NCBI GenBank assembly: GCA_913058145.1
Contig: CAJXQM010000002.1
Span: 1 to 64,000 of the forward strand
Direction: 5' to 3'
Origin: an uncultured Colwellia sp.
GTDB lineage: Bacteria > Pseudomonadota > Gammaproteobacteria > Enterobacterales > Alteromonadaceae
Length of the DNA: 64,000 nucleotides
The notes under the pieces are model-generated. The model did no database searches, was not told the DNA's origin, and was given only the letters and a program-made list of their open reading frames with translations. This document shows positions 56,810 through 64,000 of the stretch, one piece after another (the first letter of the stretch is position 1; every line of letters begins with the position of its first letter). The position numbers and the translations under genes were made by a program.

Positions 56810-57229
56810 TCATGACTCTTTTAATTTTTCCAATAAGTCATGAATTTCAGCTTTTAATTCTTTATCAACAATTTTATTACAACTGATTATAGCTTTTTCT
56901 AAATGCTCAATAGCCCCCGTTTCATCCCCTAACTGAACTTTCAGCGTAGCAATTGAATAACTAATCGACGAGCGAAAATCTTTAGAGTTAATCGCTTCAG
57001 CCTTGGCTAACGCTTGTTCATAAATAGTCACGGCTAATGCTAGGTCATCGGTAAAATCAGCAAGTGTTTCCCACTGTACAGGATGGTCTTTATCTGTCTC
57101 TTCATTTGCTTCACAAAGTTCTTTTAATTCTAAATAGTAACCATCGAATTTCGTTTGATTTTGTTCTTGTGCAGCTGCCATTAAATGATCAGCCAGGAAA
57201 AGCACTCTCTTGTATATTTTGGTATTCAT
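56810..57229 (-). CDS. Tetratricopeptide-like hypothetical protein
   Basis: About 139 residues, helical, with TPR-like helix pairs such as ALAVTIYEQALAKAEAI, SSISYSIATLKVQLGDETG and AIEHLEKAIISC. It is cytoplasmic and has no membrane or signal segment. I start at 57229 (MNTKIYKRVLF), preceded by AAGG nine bases away; the longer frame from 57247 has no better signal. Function unknown, possibly a protein-protein adaptor. It lies back to back with the arsenic operon, 231 bp away. Confidence 0.75.
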   Translation of the reverse strand: MNTKIYKRVLFLADHLMAAAQEQNQTKFDGYYLELKELCEANEETDKDHPVQWETLADFTDDLALAVTIYEQALAKAEAINSKDFRSSISYSIATLKVQLGDETGAIEHLEKAIISCNKIVDKELKAEIHDLLEKLKES

Positions 57230-57400
57230 TGGTTCTAGCCTTATCAATTTGGTTATTGAAGAATCAAGCCGTGATTATAGAGCTTTTACGACAACTAAAC
57301 AGACATTTCCATCAATACACTTTAAATTATATTCACTATCGAAATATACCCATGCTACTTAAATATGCATAATTCAACTAAAATTGTTATTGCACAAACA

Positions 57401-57429
57401 TTGTATATATCAAAAATCATATATACAAT
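57401..57429 (+). promoter_or_regulatory. Arsenic operon promoter overlapped by an inverted-repeat operator
   Basis: A perfect 10-bp inverted repeat, TTGTATATAT (57401-57410) and ATATATACAA (57419-57428), with an 8-nt spacer. It contains a likely -35 (TTGTAT, 57401-57406) and -10 (TACAAT, 57424-57429) 17 bp apart. A repressor bound here would block RNA polymerase. The ArsR-type domain encoded by the first gene is the obvious candidate. Confidence 0.7.
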
Positions 57430-57460
57430 AAATCACCTATTTGTTATTTGATTTAGATAC

Positions 57461-58288
57461 ATGTATAAACATAATAAGAAAAGTATCCTTTTTCTCTGTT
57501 CAGAAAATGCTGCCAGATCACAAATGGCTGAAGCATTATTGAGGCATAAAGCCGATGATCAATTTGATGTTTTTAGTGCGGGCACGCACCCTGGTGAGGT
57601 GGATTCACGCGCAATGAATGCCTTAAGTAAATTTGGGGTATATGCTAGTAATTTAGTCTCTAAAAATATCAACCTGTTTGATGATAAGGTATTTGATTAT
57701 GTTATTACGCTTTGTAATAACACTAATAATGAATATAGAAGCTATACTGATACAGGTAAACAATTAGCATGGGATATAACCGATCCAAAAGAACGTTCTG
57801 ATAGTGATCCTTTCTTTGTCACCTTAACTGAATTAAATAACCGTTTATCTATGTTTCTTCTGGTAGAACAAAACGCGATTAATCGCGTTAGAACTTCACA
57901 AAAAAAGGTAATTACTGAAGTGAATAGTTCACTCACAGACGTTAACCCAATCTCCTTTTATAAATGCCTGACCGGTACTATCCGATTAAAAACGTTAATG
58001 ATTACCCATTATTATGGTGAACTGTGTGTTTGCGAATTGATGGAGGCAATGGAAGAAGAGAGCCAACCGAAAGTATCACGAAATCTCGCCGTCCTAAAAA
58101 GAGCGAGAGTGATTATCGATAGAAAACAGGGACAGTGGGTGTTTTATCGTATTAACCCTGAACTCCCATTATGGGCTAAATCTGTGATTGCACAGACCAC
58201 AGAAAATAATATCCCACTGATTAACAACGAGCTTCAGCGTCTAGATAAAATGCAAAACAGACCGGATAAAGCGAGTTTTTGTAAATAA
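57461..58288 (+). CDS. LMW-phosphatase/arsenate-reductase-like domain fused to ArsR repressor
   Basis: A 275-residue fusion. Residues ~8-135 form a low-molecular-weight phosphatase / ArsC-type domain with P-loop LFLCSENAARSQMAEAL (C-x5-R) and DITDPKERSD as the later acid region. Residues ~165-260 form an ArsR/SmtB winged helix with ELCVCELMEA, which contains the CVC As(III)-sensing motif, and SQPKVSRNLAVLKRARVI as recognition helix. It could reduce or sense arsenate and repress its own operon from the palindrome 32 bp upstream. It heads an operon with a permease, thioredoxin-like protein, GAPDH and ArsJ. Confidence 0.9.
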   Translation: MYKHNKKSILFLCSENAARSQMAEALLRHKADDQFDVFSAGTHPGEVDSRAMNALSKFGVYASNLVSKNINLFDDKVFDYVITLCNNTNNEYRSYTDTGKQLAWDITDPKERSDSDPFFVTLTELNNRLSMFLLVEQNAINRVRTSQKKVITEVNSSLTDVNPISFYKCLTGTIRLKTLMITHYYGELCVCELMEAMEEESQPKVSRNLAVLKRARVIIDRKQGQWVFYRINPELPLWAKSVIAQTTENNIPLINNELQRLDKMQNRPDKASFCK

Positions 58289-58308
58289 ACATTACTAGGA
58301 TGTAAAGG

Positions 58309-58443
58309 ATGAAATTACCGCATCATATCACTGCTACAGCTATTTTCATAGGTACCTCAAATTCTGTTTTATTGGCGGTTATATTACCTTTAGTTTATTT
58401 TATTAATCGTACAAAAAACTGTTTTGGAACAACGCATGCTTGA
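58309..58443 (+). CDS. Small membrane ORF or permease remnant
   Basis: A 44-residue frame preceded by AGGATGTAAAGG, with one hydrophobic segment (SNSVLLAVILPLVYFIN). It overlaps the start of the ArsP-like gene. The GTSN motif hints at a remnant of an Acr3-type arsenite transporter, which would usually stand here, but the match is too short to be sure. It may be a translated micropeptide or debris. Confidence 0.35.
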   Translation: MKLPHHITATAIFIGTSNSVLLAVILPLVYFINRTKNCFGTTHA

Positions 58444-59425
58444 GATTTTTACCGATTTTTCTACTTGGTTAGTGGTTGATATATTTGGGCTATCAAAAGA
58501 AACAAAGTTAGGCGATGCCCTCCATTTTTTTATTGAAGATACCACTAAAATTTTCTTTTTATTATTAGTCATGATTTACCTTATTGCTTTGATAAGAGCT
58601 TCTATGAATGTAGAGCGTGTTCGTGATTATTTAGCCGGTAAACATAAAGGTGTTGGCTATATTTTGGGTTCTAGTTTTGGCGCAATAACGCCCTTCTGTT
58701 CTTGTTCAAGTATTCCGGTGTTTTTAGGCTTTACATCCGCAGGTATCCCTGTTGGCATAACAATGTCATTTCTCATCACATCACCGTTAATTAATGAAGT
58801 TGCTGTTTTGCTGTTACTCAGCTTATTAGGATGGAAGTTCACGCTAATTTATGTACTTGTTGGTATGTCTGTTGGCATTTTAGGTGGCGTATTTCTTGAT
58901 GCCATTAGAGCGGAACGCTGGTTGCAATCCTTTGCTGCAAAAGCGTTAGAGCGTGGACAAAACACTTCTATTGTGAAAGCCAAAAATTCTACAACATTAT
59001 CCCTAAAAGAAAGACATACGTTTGCAAAAGAAGAAATGTTAGAAATTTTTGGTCGCGTATGGAAATGGGTCATCATCGGCGTTGGGTTAGGCTCAGCGTT
59101 GCATGGTTTTGTTCCTGACGGCTGGATCCAAGAACACTTGGGGGATGGTCAATGGTGGTCTGTTCCCTCAGCAGTGTTACTTGGCATACCTTTATATTCT
59201 AATGCCACCGGAGTCATTCCTGTGATGGAAAGTTTAATAACACAAGGACTTCCTATTGGTACAACGCTCGCCTTTTGTATGAGTACTGTAGCCGCAAGTT
59301 TTCCCGAATTTATTTTGTTAAAACAAGTAATGCAGTGGCGATTATTAGCCATACTTTTCGTGCTGTTACTTGTCGCATTTACATTACTTGGTTGGATTTT
59401 TAATTTTCTAACCCCGTTTATTTAA
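58436..59425 (+). CDS. ArsP/DUF318-type permease
   Basis: Membrane permease of about 330 residues with some eight helices. The hallmark cysteine region is SSFGAITPFCSCSSIPVFLG, followed by GITMSFLITSPLINEVAVLL. The second half has PSAVLLGIPLYSNATGVIPV. ArsP proteins export trivalent organoarsenicals, and related permeases occur in arsenic operons together with a small thioredoxin-like protein, as here. I prefer the ATG at 58436, with GGAA seven bases upstream, over the TTG at 58424. It is probably co-transcribed with the ArsC-ArsR gene. Confidence 0.85.
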   Translation: MLEIFTDFSTWLVVDIFGLSKETKLGDALHFFIEDTTKIFFLLLVMIYLIALIRASMNVERVRDYLAGKHKGVGYILGSSFGAITPFCSCSSIPVFLGFTSAGIPVGITMSFLITSPLINEVAVLLLLSLLGWKFTLIYVLVGMSVGILGGVFLDAIRAERWLQSFAAKALERGQNTSIVKAKNSTTLSLKERHTFAKEEMLEIFGRVWKWVIIGVGLGSALHGFVPDGWIQEHLGDGQWWSVPSAVLLGIPLYSNATGVIPVMESLITQGLPIGTTLAFCMSTVAASFPEFILLKQVMQWRLLAILFVLLLVAFTLLGWIFNFLTPFI

Positions 59426-59459
59426 AACTGAATTTAAGACCTAAATTTAAGAGGAAAGT

Positions 59460-59699
59460 ATGATGAAAGAAATAAAAGTACTCGGTACTGGTTGTGCTAA
59501 ATGTACAAAAACTGTTGACGTTATTACAAAAATTGCGAATGAATTAAATGTAGACGTACACGTAGTTAAAGAAACAGATCTTGAAGTCATTATGGGCTAT
59601 GGCGTAATGACTACACCTGCGGTCATTATTGATGAAGTCAATGTACATAGTGGCTCTATTCCGTCTCGTCAAGACATTGAAACGTGGTTACAAGCGTAA
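59460..59699 (+). CDS. Small thioredoxin-like protein (MTH895/TM0996 family)
   Basis: A 79-residue redox protein with the thioredoxin-fold active site GTGCAKCTKT (C-x2-C) and the cis-proline loop VMTTPAVIID. GAGGAAAGT precedes two adjacent ATGs; either may be used. Such proteins are regularly encoded beside DUF318 permeases in arsenic operons and may supply reducing power or carry arsenic. Confidence 0.88.
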   Translation: MMKEIKVLGTGCAKCTKTVDVITKIANELNVDVHVVKETDLEVIMGYGVMTTPAVIIDEVNVHSGSIPSRQDIETWLQA

Positions 59700-59803
59700 C
59701 TGCGTAGCAGAATATTAACGCGTTCGTTAACAATAGAAAATCAATGCACCTTGGTTTTTTTGCTTTTATTTATGATTATTATCAAGCTATTTAGGAAAAA
59801 TTT

Positions 59804-60814
59804 ATGACAATTAAAATAGGTATTAACGGCTTTGGTCGTATGGGACGTTTATCAATGCGCGCTGCATTTGATTGGGATGATATTGAAATTGTCCATATAA
59901 ATGACCCTGCGGGTAATGCCAAAACACTAGCCCATTTAATGACGTTTGATTCAATACATGGACGTTGGCATCATGAAGCGACTCATGATGGTGATTCTAT
60001 GATCATCAATGGTAATGCTATTCCTTGTACGCAAATCACCGCTACTCAAGACATCGATTGGTCTCATTGTGATGTGGTTATTGAAGCATCAGGGAAAATA
60101 AAAACCAAAGCCTTGTTACAATCCTACTTGGATCAAGGTGTGAAACGTGTTGTGGTTACCGCGCCAGTAAAAGAAGACGGCGTATTAAATATTGTTTTGG
60201 GTGTAAATGAAAATTTATACGACAAAGCCGTTCACCCTATTGTTACGGCAGCATCGTGTACAACGAACTGCCTAGCACCAGTAGTGAAAGTGCTCCATGA
60301 AAAAATAGGCATTAAACATGGATCGATGACAACGATTCATGACATCACTAATACGCAAACCATATTAGATGCCCCCCATAAAGATTTACGCCGAGCACGC
60401 GCCTGTGGCATGAGTTTAATTCCGACAACAACGGGCTCTGCAACGGCTATCACCCATATTTTCCCTGAGCTTAAAGGCAAGTTAAATGGCCATGCCATTC
60501 GTGTTCCATTAGCCAATGCATCAATTACCGATTGTGTGTTTGAAGTAGTTCGCGGTACAACGGTTGAAGAAGTGAATAAATTACTTAAAGAAGCTGCTGA
60601 AAGTGAACTAAAAGACATCATGGGATTTGAAGAGCGTCCGCTGGTGTCGATTGATTATAGAACCGATCCCCGATCCAGTGTTATTGACGCCTTATCGACG
60701 ATGGTAGTAAATGGCACGCAAGTAAAACTCTACGTTTGGTATGACAATGAATGGGGTTATGCTAATAGAACAGCTGAACTGGTACGCATGGTAGGCTTGG
60801 CCGACAAGGATTAG
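59804..60814 (+). CDS. ArsJ-associated glyceraldehyde-3-phosphate dehydrogenase
   Basis: GAPDH of 336 residues. It has [17 protein letters not shown] for NAD binding, [15 protein letters not shown] with the catalytic Cys, and [16 protein letters not shown] at the C terminus. It lies 6 bp before arsJ. In this pairing GAPDH makes 1-arseno-3-phosphoglycerate from arsenate and glyceraldehyde 3-phosphate, and ArsJ exports it, giving arsenate resistance without reduction. It is therefore more likely a resistance paralogue than the glycolytic enzyme. Confidence 0.9.
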   Translation: MTIKIGINGFGRMGRLSMRAAFDWDDIEIVHINDPAGNAKTLAHLMTFDSIHGRWHHEATHDGDSMIINGNAIPCTQITATQDIDWSHCDVVIEASGKIKTKALLQSYLDQGVKRVVVTAPVKEDGVLNIVLGVNENLYDKAVHPIVTAASCTTNCLAPVVKVLHEKIGIKHGSMTTIHDITNTQTILDAPHKDLRRARACGMSLIPTTTGSATAITHIFPELKGKLNGHAIRVPLANASITDCVFEVVRGTTVEEVNKLLKEAAESELKDIMGFEERPLVSIDYRTDPRSSVIDALSTMVVNGTQVKLYVWYDNEWGYANRTAELVRMVGLADKD

Positions 60815-60820
60815 GGACTC

Positions 60821-62083
60821 ATGGGGCCTTTATCACCAAAAGCGTTAGCACCGCAGTTATCTAAACAAGTGAAACAATACTTGGTGATCACCGGTAATTA
60901 CTGGGCATTTACCCTAACGGATGGCGCACTACGAATGCTGGTGGTGCTGTATTTTCATCAGTTAGGTTACAGTCCTTTAAATATAGCCATGTTGTTTTTG
61001 TTTTATGAAATATTTGGTGTAGTTACTAATCTTATTGGTGGCTGGTTAGGCGCTCATCTCGGTTTAAATAAAACCATGAATATTGGCTTAGCCCTACAAA
61101 TAATAGCCCTTAGCATGCTTGCTGTTCCTGCTGAAATGCTAACCATTGTATATGTAATGGCAGCACAGGCATTATCAGGAATAGCCAAAGACTTAAATAA
61201 AATGAGCGCTAAAAGCGCCATTAAATTACTTGTTCCTAAAGGAAATGAAGGGAAACTTTATCAGTGGGTTGCTGTGCTTACTGGTTCGAAAAACACCTTA
61301 AAAGGGATCGGTTTTTTTCTCGGTGGATTATTACTAACTTCACTAGGATTTAAAGGCGCGATAATACTCATGGCTTCGCTATTAGCATGCGTGTGGGTAT
61401 TTAGTTTAATCACATTAAAAGAAGAGTTGGGTAAAGCGAAAAACAAACCTAAATTTACTGATATTTTATCTAAAAGCGCATCAATCAATATTCTCTCTGC
61501 TGCTCGACTTTTTCTGTTTGGCGCAAGAGATGTGTGGTTTGTTGTGGCACTACCCGTTTTTTTATCCGTCAACTTTAATTGGGATCATTGGTGGGTTGGT
61601 AGCTTCATGGCAAGCTGGGTAATTGGCTACGGTATAGTACAATCAATAGCCCCTCACATTACAGGAAACAGTACAGGAAGAGGTACTAATAAAAACCAAG
61701 GTAATATACCAACGGGTAAAACTGCCTTTTTATGGGCGAGTTACCTAACCCTAATTCCTGCTGCTATCGCACTAGCTTTACATTTTGACTTTTATATACA
61801 AACATCCCTCATCATGGGCTTACTCATATTTGGTGCTGTTTTTGCTGTCAACTCTTCTTTACATAGCTACCTTATTGTTAGCTATGCAGGCAGTGACGGT
61901 GTATCGCTTGATGTGGGTTTTTACTATATGGCTAATGCCATGGGAAGATTAATCGGTACATTACTGTCAGGTTGGGTATATCAAGAATACGGATTAGAAA
62001 GTTGTTTATGGATTTCTATGCTGTTTTTAGCCTTAACCGCAGCAATTTCAACAAAATTACCTTTGTTAAAATTTAGTCAGTAA
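60821..62083 (+). CDS. arsJ: Organoarsenical efflux MFS protein ArsJ
   Basis: Major-facilitator permease of 420 residues with about 11-12 helices. It has the ArsJ-typical N-terminal ITGNYWAFTLTDGALRML and FYEIFGVVTNLIGGWLGAHL, and near the C terminus GVSLDVGFYYMANAMGRLIG. It exports 1-arseno-3-phosphoglycerate, which breaks down outside to arsenate. The ribosome site AGGGACTC lies in the 6-bp gap after GAPDH. It is the last gene of the operon and is followed by a hairpin at 62101-62124. Confidence 0.92.
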   Translation: MGPLSPKALAPQLSKQVKQYLVITGNYWAFTLTDGALRMLVVLYFHQLGYSPLNIAMLFLFYEIFGVVTNLIGGWLGAHLGLNKTMNIGLALQIIALSMLAVPAEMLTIVYVMAAQALSGIAKDLNKMSAKSAIKLLVPKGNEGKLYQWVAVLTGSKNTLKGIGFFLGGLLLTSLGFKGAIILMASLLACVWVFSLITLKEELGKAKNKPKFTDILSKSASINILSAARLFLFGARDVWFVVALPVFLSVNFNWDHWWVGSFMASWVIGYGIVQSIAPHITGNSTGRGTNKNQGNIPTGKTAFLWASYLTLIPAAIALALHFDFYIQTSLIMGLLIFGAVFAVNSSLHSYLIVSYAGSDGVSLDVGFYYMANAMGRLIGTLLSGWVYQEYGLESCLWISMLFLALTAAISTKLPLLKFSQ

Positions 62084-62100
62084 GCACCATTTAAAGAATA

Positions 62101-62124
62101 AGGCCTAACATTACAATTAGGCCT
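62101..62124. terminator. Hairpin between convergent arsJ and yfaZ-like genes
   Basis: AGGCCTAA/TTAGGCCT with an 8-nt loop, lying between two converging genes. It has no long T-tract on either side, so it is a weak or bidirectional terminator by position. Confidence 0.55.
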
Positions 62125-62148
62125 ATGGATAATGTGAAATAATCGGTA

Positions 62149-62700
62149 TTAAAATAAAAATTTAAGGCCAAGATTAAAACCATTATCCATTTTTAAATCA
62201 CCACCTAACGCTTGATTTACTTGTATATTACGGTAGTTAATATACACAGTACCATTGATTAATAATTGATAACTTGCCGTGATGGTTAGGTCCGTCAAAT
62301 AATCTAAATCATCTGATAACGTTGGGCTAGGTGCATAATAAACTGAACCATGTAGTTGAAATTTGTCATTCATTGGTATTTTATAATTAAGTTCACCACC
62401 GAGACCTAAGCCTTGAATGTTTTCACCAAAAAAACGGATAACGTAAGCTTTACCACCCAAAGCCGCTTCAAGGTTTTTATTTTGTTCTAAAACGCCTGTA
62501 ACTAAACCTTTTAATGAGTATAAATGAACGTCATCGGCATGTAACATTGCTACTGAAAATTCATTATCTTGTGAAAAATTTTTTGAGCCAGCTTCAACGC
62601 TTAATACATCGTTACTGATATCAATAGCCAGGTTAGTTGCTTGGCTGTTTAAAGTTGTAATAGTTAATAAGCTTACGATATATAATGCTATTTTTTTCAT
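62149..62700 (-). CDS. YfaZ-family outer-membrane protein
   Basis: A 183-residue exported protein with a signal peptide (KKIALYIVSLLTITTLNSQA) and alternating hydrophobic strands typical of a small beta barrel. It ends GFNLGLKFLF with a terminal phenylalanine. ALGGKAYVIRFFGENIQGLG and ELNYKIPMNDKFQLHGSVYY match the YfaZ family. Function is unknown in the family. Its ribosome-binding region is tandemly repeated upstream (62701-62742). Confidence 0.85.
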   Translation of the reverse strand: MKKIALYIVSLLTITTLNSQATNLAIDISNDVLSVEAGSKNFSQDNEFSVAMLHADDVHLYSLKGLVTGVLEQNKNLEAALGGKAYVIRFFGENIQGLGLGGELNYKIPMNDKFQLHGSVYYAPSPTLSDDLDYLTDLTITASYQLLINGTVYINYRNIQVNQALGGDLKMDNGFNLGLKFLF

Positions 62701-62742
62701 AATAATTCCTTTCTAATAAATCCTTTCTAATAAATCCTTCAT
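62701..62742 (-). repeat. Three 14-bp tandem repeats containing Shine-Dalgarno sequences
   Basis: Directly before the yfaZ-like ATG, near-identical units lie at 62701-62714, 62715-62728 and 62729-62742. On the coding strand each carries AAGGA, as AGAAAGGATTTATT-like units, so the gene has three successive ribosome-site copies; only the nearest is properly spaced. Copy changes would alter leader length. Confidence 0.8.
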
Positions 62743-63218
62743 AATAAAGATCGACGTCAATTAAGTATTTTATAAAATAAAACAACATAAACGACTTATC
62801 TAGTATTTTGCTATCTAAACAATGACACGGATTTTAAACACTTTTCTTCAATAATCAAATAAGAATATTTAATTTTTTGCATGGCTGCATTTTAACATAT
62901 AACATCGCCTATTTTATGGCATGAGTGAACGTAGTGTTAATAGTGTACCTCCTGAATAACTGATGTTAACGCTAAAGCACTTCGTTAGTTGATCAGTTTT
63001 TGACTTGCTCACTTCAGTAATACGAGATGCAAGTAATTATCCAGCACAGCCTGGGCACATTATAGATAAAAAACGCCTTGCTTACCGTACGGCTGCAAAT
63101 ATCATAATACGAAGTATCTACTAAACTAATATGTTGTGAACGGGTCTTAGGCATGACAATCATTAGACTTAACAAAGGTAAATAAGCTTAATTTAATGAT
63201 GTAAATATACATAAGTTA
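62743..63218. other. Gene-free stretch
   Basis: I see no gene, RNA or terminator. It is AT-rich, with short open frames only, and probably contains the promoter of the yfaZ-like gene. Confidence 0.4.
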
Positions 63219-63635
63219 TTATGGGTAACTTGATAACGTTCCTACCCTATGGGTGAGTGATTTTTTATACTCACGTTTACAGGCATAATATACACTTTCA
63301 GATATTTCGGAACCAAAACATCTAGTGTGAATAAATTCGCTTTCATTTTCATATACACTTGAATTATATAACATATATAACACTTTGTGCTTACCATAGA
63401 CCATAGCAGGGAAGTTTGTAAAGGATTCTAATTTGACCAACTTATTCATCATTTGATCTAAACATGACTTGTCGAATTGAAACTCAGACACATGATGACC
63501 CACATATTCTTCTTCACTGTAGCCTAATATATTTAATTCATGATCGTTAGCATATTCAATTATGCCTTCAGATGAAACCGTATGGATTCCAATATTTGAA
63601 TTTTTGATAAAATCTAAAGCTTGTTCTATAAGCAT
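63219..63635 (-). CDS. Small stand-alone PAS-domain protein
   Basis: About 138 residues, consisting of a single PAS domain (IGIHTVSSEGIIEYANDHELNI, GYSEEEYVGHHVSEF) without an output domain. I start at 63635 (MLIEQALDFIKNSNI); an upstream ATG at 63674 would add 13 residues that are just a translated 9-bp repeat (Lys-Val-Ile three times). It may sense a ligand or redox state and act through a partner; similar proteins are found as single-domain regulators. The C terminus (KSLTHRVGTLSSYP) is short. Confidence 0.7.
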   Translation of the reverse strand: MLIEQALDFIKNSNIGIHTVSSEGIIEYANDHELNILGYSEEEYVGHHVSEFQFDKSCLDQMMNKLVKLESFTNFPAMVYGKHKVLYMLYNSSVYENESEFIHTRCFGSEISESVYYACKREYKKSLTHRVGTLSSYP

Positions 63636-63640
63636 TTGTT

Positions 63641-63667
63641 TAATTACCTTAATTACCTTAATTACCT
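63641..63667 (-). repeat. 9-bp tandem repeat in the PAS gene leader
   Basis: TAATTACCT three times in a row. On the coding strand the unit AGGTAATTA contains the likely ribosome site of the PAS gene. The repeats are in frame with an upstream ATG, so copy changes would not shift that frame. Confidence 0.85.
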
Positions 63668-63817
63668 TATTCAATATTAAGTAATTAGTTCGACAAAATC
63701 TATATCTTTAGCTAAATAACTTTCACACAACTATTGATACCGCATGTGTTCGTCAACCTATATATCCGCTCCACTTGAATTACAATAAATTCCTCTTCAA
63801 GTAAAGCGAGTATAAAC

Positions 63818-64000
63818 CTACTCGGCCTTCTCTTTTGGCAGATATTTATAACCGGTAATCATGGCAGAAACCAATGCCGTTTTTTCTCTTCTCTCAGCAA
63901 AAATAACACCTATAATATGTAAAGGAATAAGAAAAATCAGTCCATAAAAAGCATAAAAATGGGCGGTAATGAATGGTTTTCGTATATCCCTCATTGCTTT
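63818..64000 (-). CDS. Cytochrome b / b561-type membrane protein (C-terminal part)
   Basis: The last 60 codons of a gene that begins beyond the window. The visible part has a membrane helix (HFYAFYGLIFLIPLHIIGVI) with a histidine near each end, then AERREKTALVSAMITGYKY and a charged tail. This is the pattern of the final helix in Ni-hydrogenase-type cytochrome b561 proteins. The N-terminal helices cannot be seen. The 143 bp before it (63675-63817) are empty. Confidence 0.7.
   Translation of the reverse strand, partial: KAMRDIRKPFITAHFYAFYGLIFLIPLHIIGVIFAERREKTALVSAMITGYKYLPKEKAE

Noticed and set aside
1-64000. CRISPR arrays, tRNA and rRNA genes
   Set aside because: I found no regularly spaced repeats with unique spacers and no tRNA- or rRNA-like sequence. 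The tandem repeats seen are short and contiguous.

Overview
This AT-rich window looks like chromosome from a marine gammaproteobacterium of the Alteromonadales, most likely a Colwellia-like member of the Colwelliaceae. That placement rests on base composition and on familiar gene neighbourhoods (ybbA/ybbP/tesA, yciB/yciI, mtfA, phaC/fabI/maoC-pta/ackA, nrdB/yfaE, arsJ operon). It is inference; there is no rRNA here to test it.

Layout. (1) 0.1-3.6 kb: a PAS-GGDEF-EAL c-di-GMP protein and a chemoreceptor with an unusual six-helix membrane module. (2) 3.6-24.6 kb: one long run of genes on the minus strand, read from 24.6 kb leftwards. It encodes a phenol hydroxylase (DmpKLMNOP type), a meta-cleavage hydrolase, a TodX/FadL-type outer-membrane channel, a zinc alcohol dehydrogenase, an XylT-type ferredoxin, catechol 2,3-dioxygenase, a GlcG/HbpS protein and a complete toluene-4-monooxygenase-type enzyme (TmoABCDEF). 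After a 0.2 kb gap come six less expected genes: a ketopantoate-reductase homologue, a permease, a LigB/DODA-type dioxygenase, an SDR, a class V aminotransferase and a luciferase-like monooxygenase, the last translationally coupled to the chemoreceptor. Together they predict benzene/toluene -> phenol/cresol -> (methyl)catechol -> ring fission -> hydrolysis. The lower pathway (hydratase, aldolase, acetaldehyde dehydrogenase) is absent from the window. A sigma-54-type -24/-12 motif sits just upstream of the first gene, and a long palindrome resembling an XylR/DmpR binding site lies about 340 bp further up. No such regulator is encoded here.

(3) 25.2-32.3 kb: an insertion-sequence graveyard (broken IS110, intact IS630, IS982 and IS3-like scraps, broken IS66, IS1595 and IS256 ends) surrounding one diguanylate cyclase gene. 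(4) 32.3-38.1 kb: three overlapping genes matching the Gamma-Mobile-Trio layout (GmtY and GmtZ tyrosine-recombinase-like proteins, small GmtX). They abut the 3' part of a broken class I ribonucleotide reductase gene, nrdB, followed by its partner ferredoxin gene yfaE. The 5' part of nrdB is not in the window, so the element's other end is either beyond position 1 or has been lost. This raises the possibility that the aromatic operon is cargo of that element.

(5) 39.5-45 kb: PHA-synthase-like gene, a decayed fabI, a MaoC-phosphotransacetylase fusion and acetate/butyrate kinase. (6) 45-57 kb: ordinary chromosomal genes with scattered decay (ABC-2 permease, S-formylglutathione hydrolase and IS3 remnants). 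(7) 57.4-62.1 kb: arsenic operon with an LMW-phosphatase/ArsR fusion, an ArsP-like permease, a thioredoxin-like protein, GAPDH and ArsJ, behind a promoter overlapped by a perfect inverted repeat. (8) 62-64 kb: YfaZ-like outer-membrane protein, a small PAS protein and the end of a cytochrome b gene.

All identifications come from reading motifs and family resemblance; no search was run.
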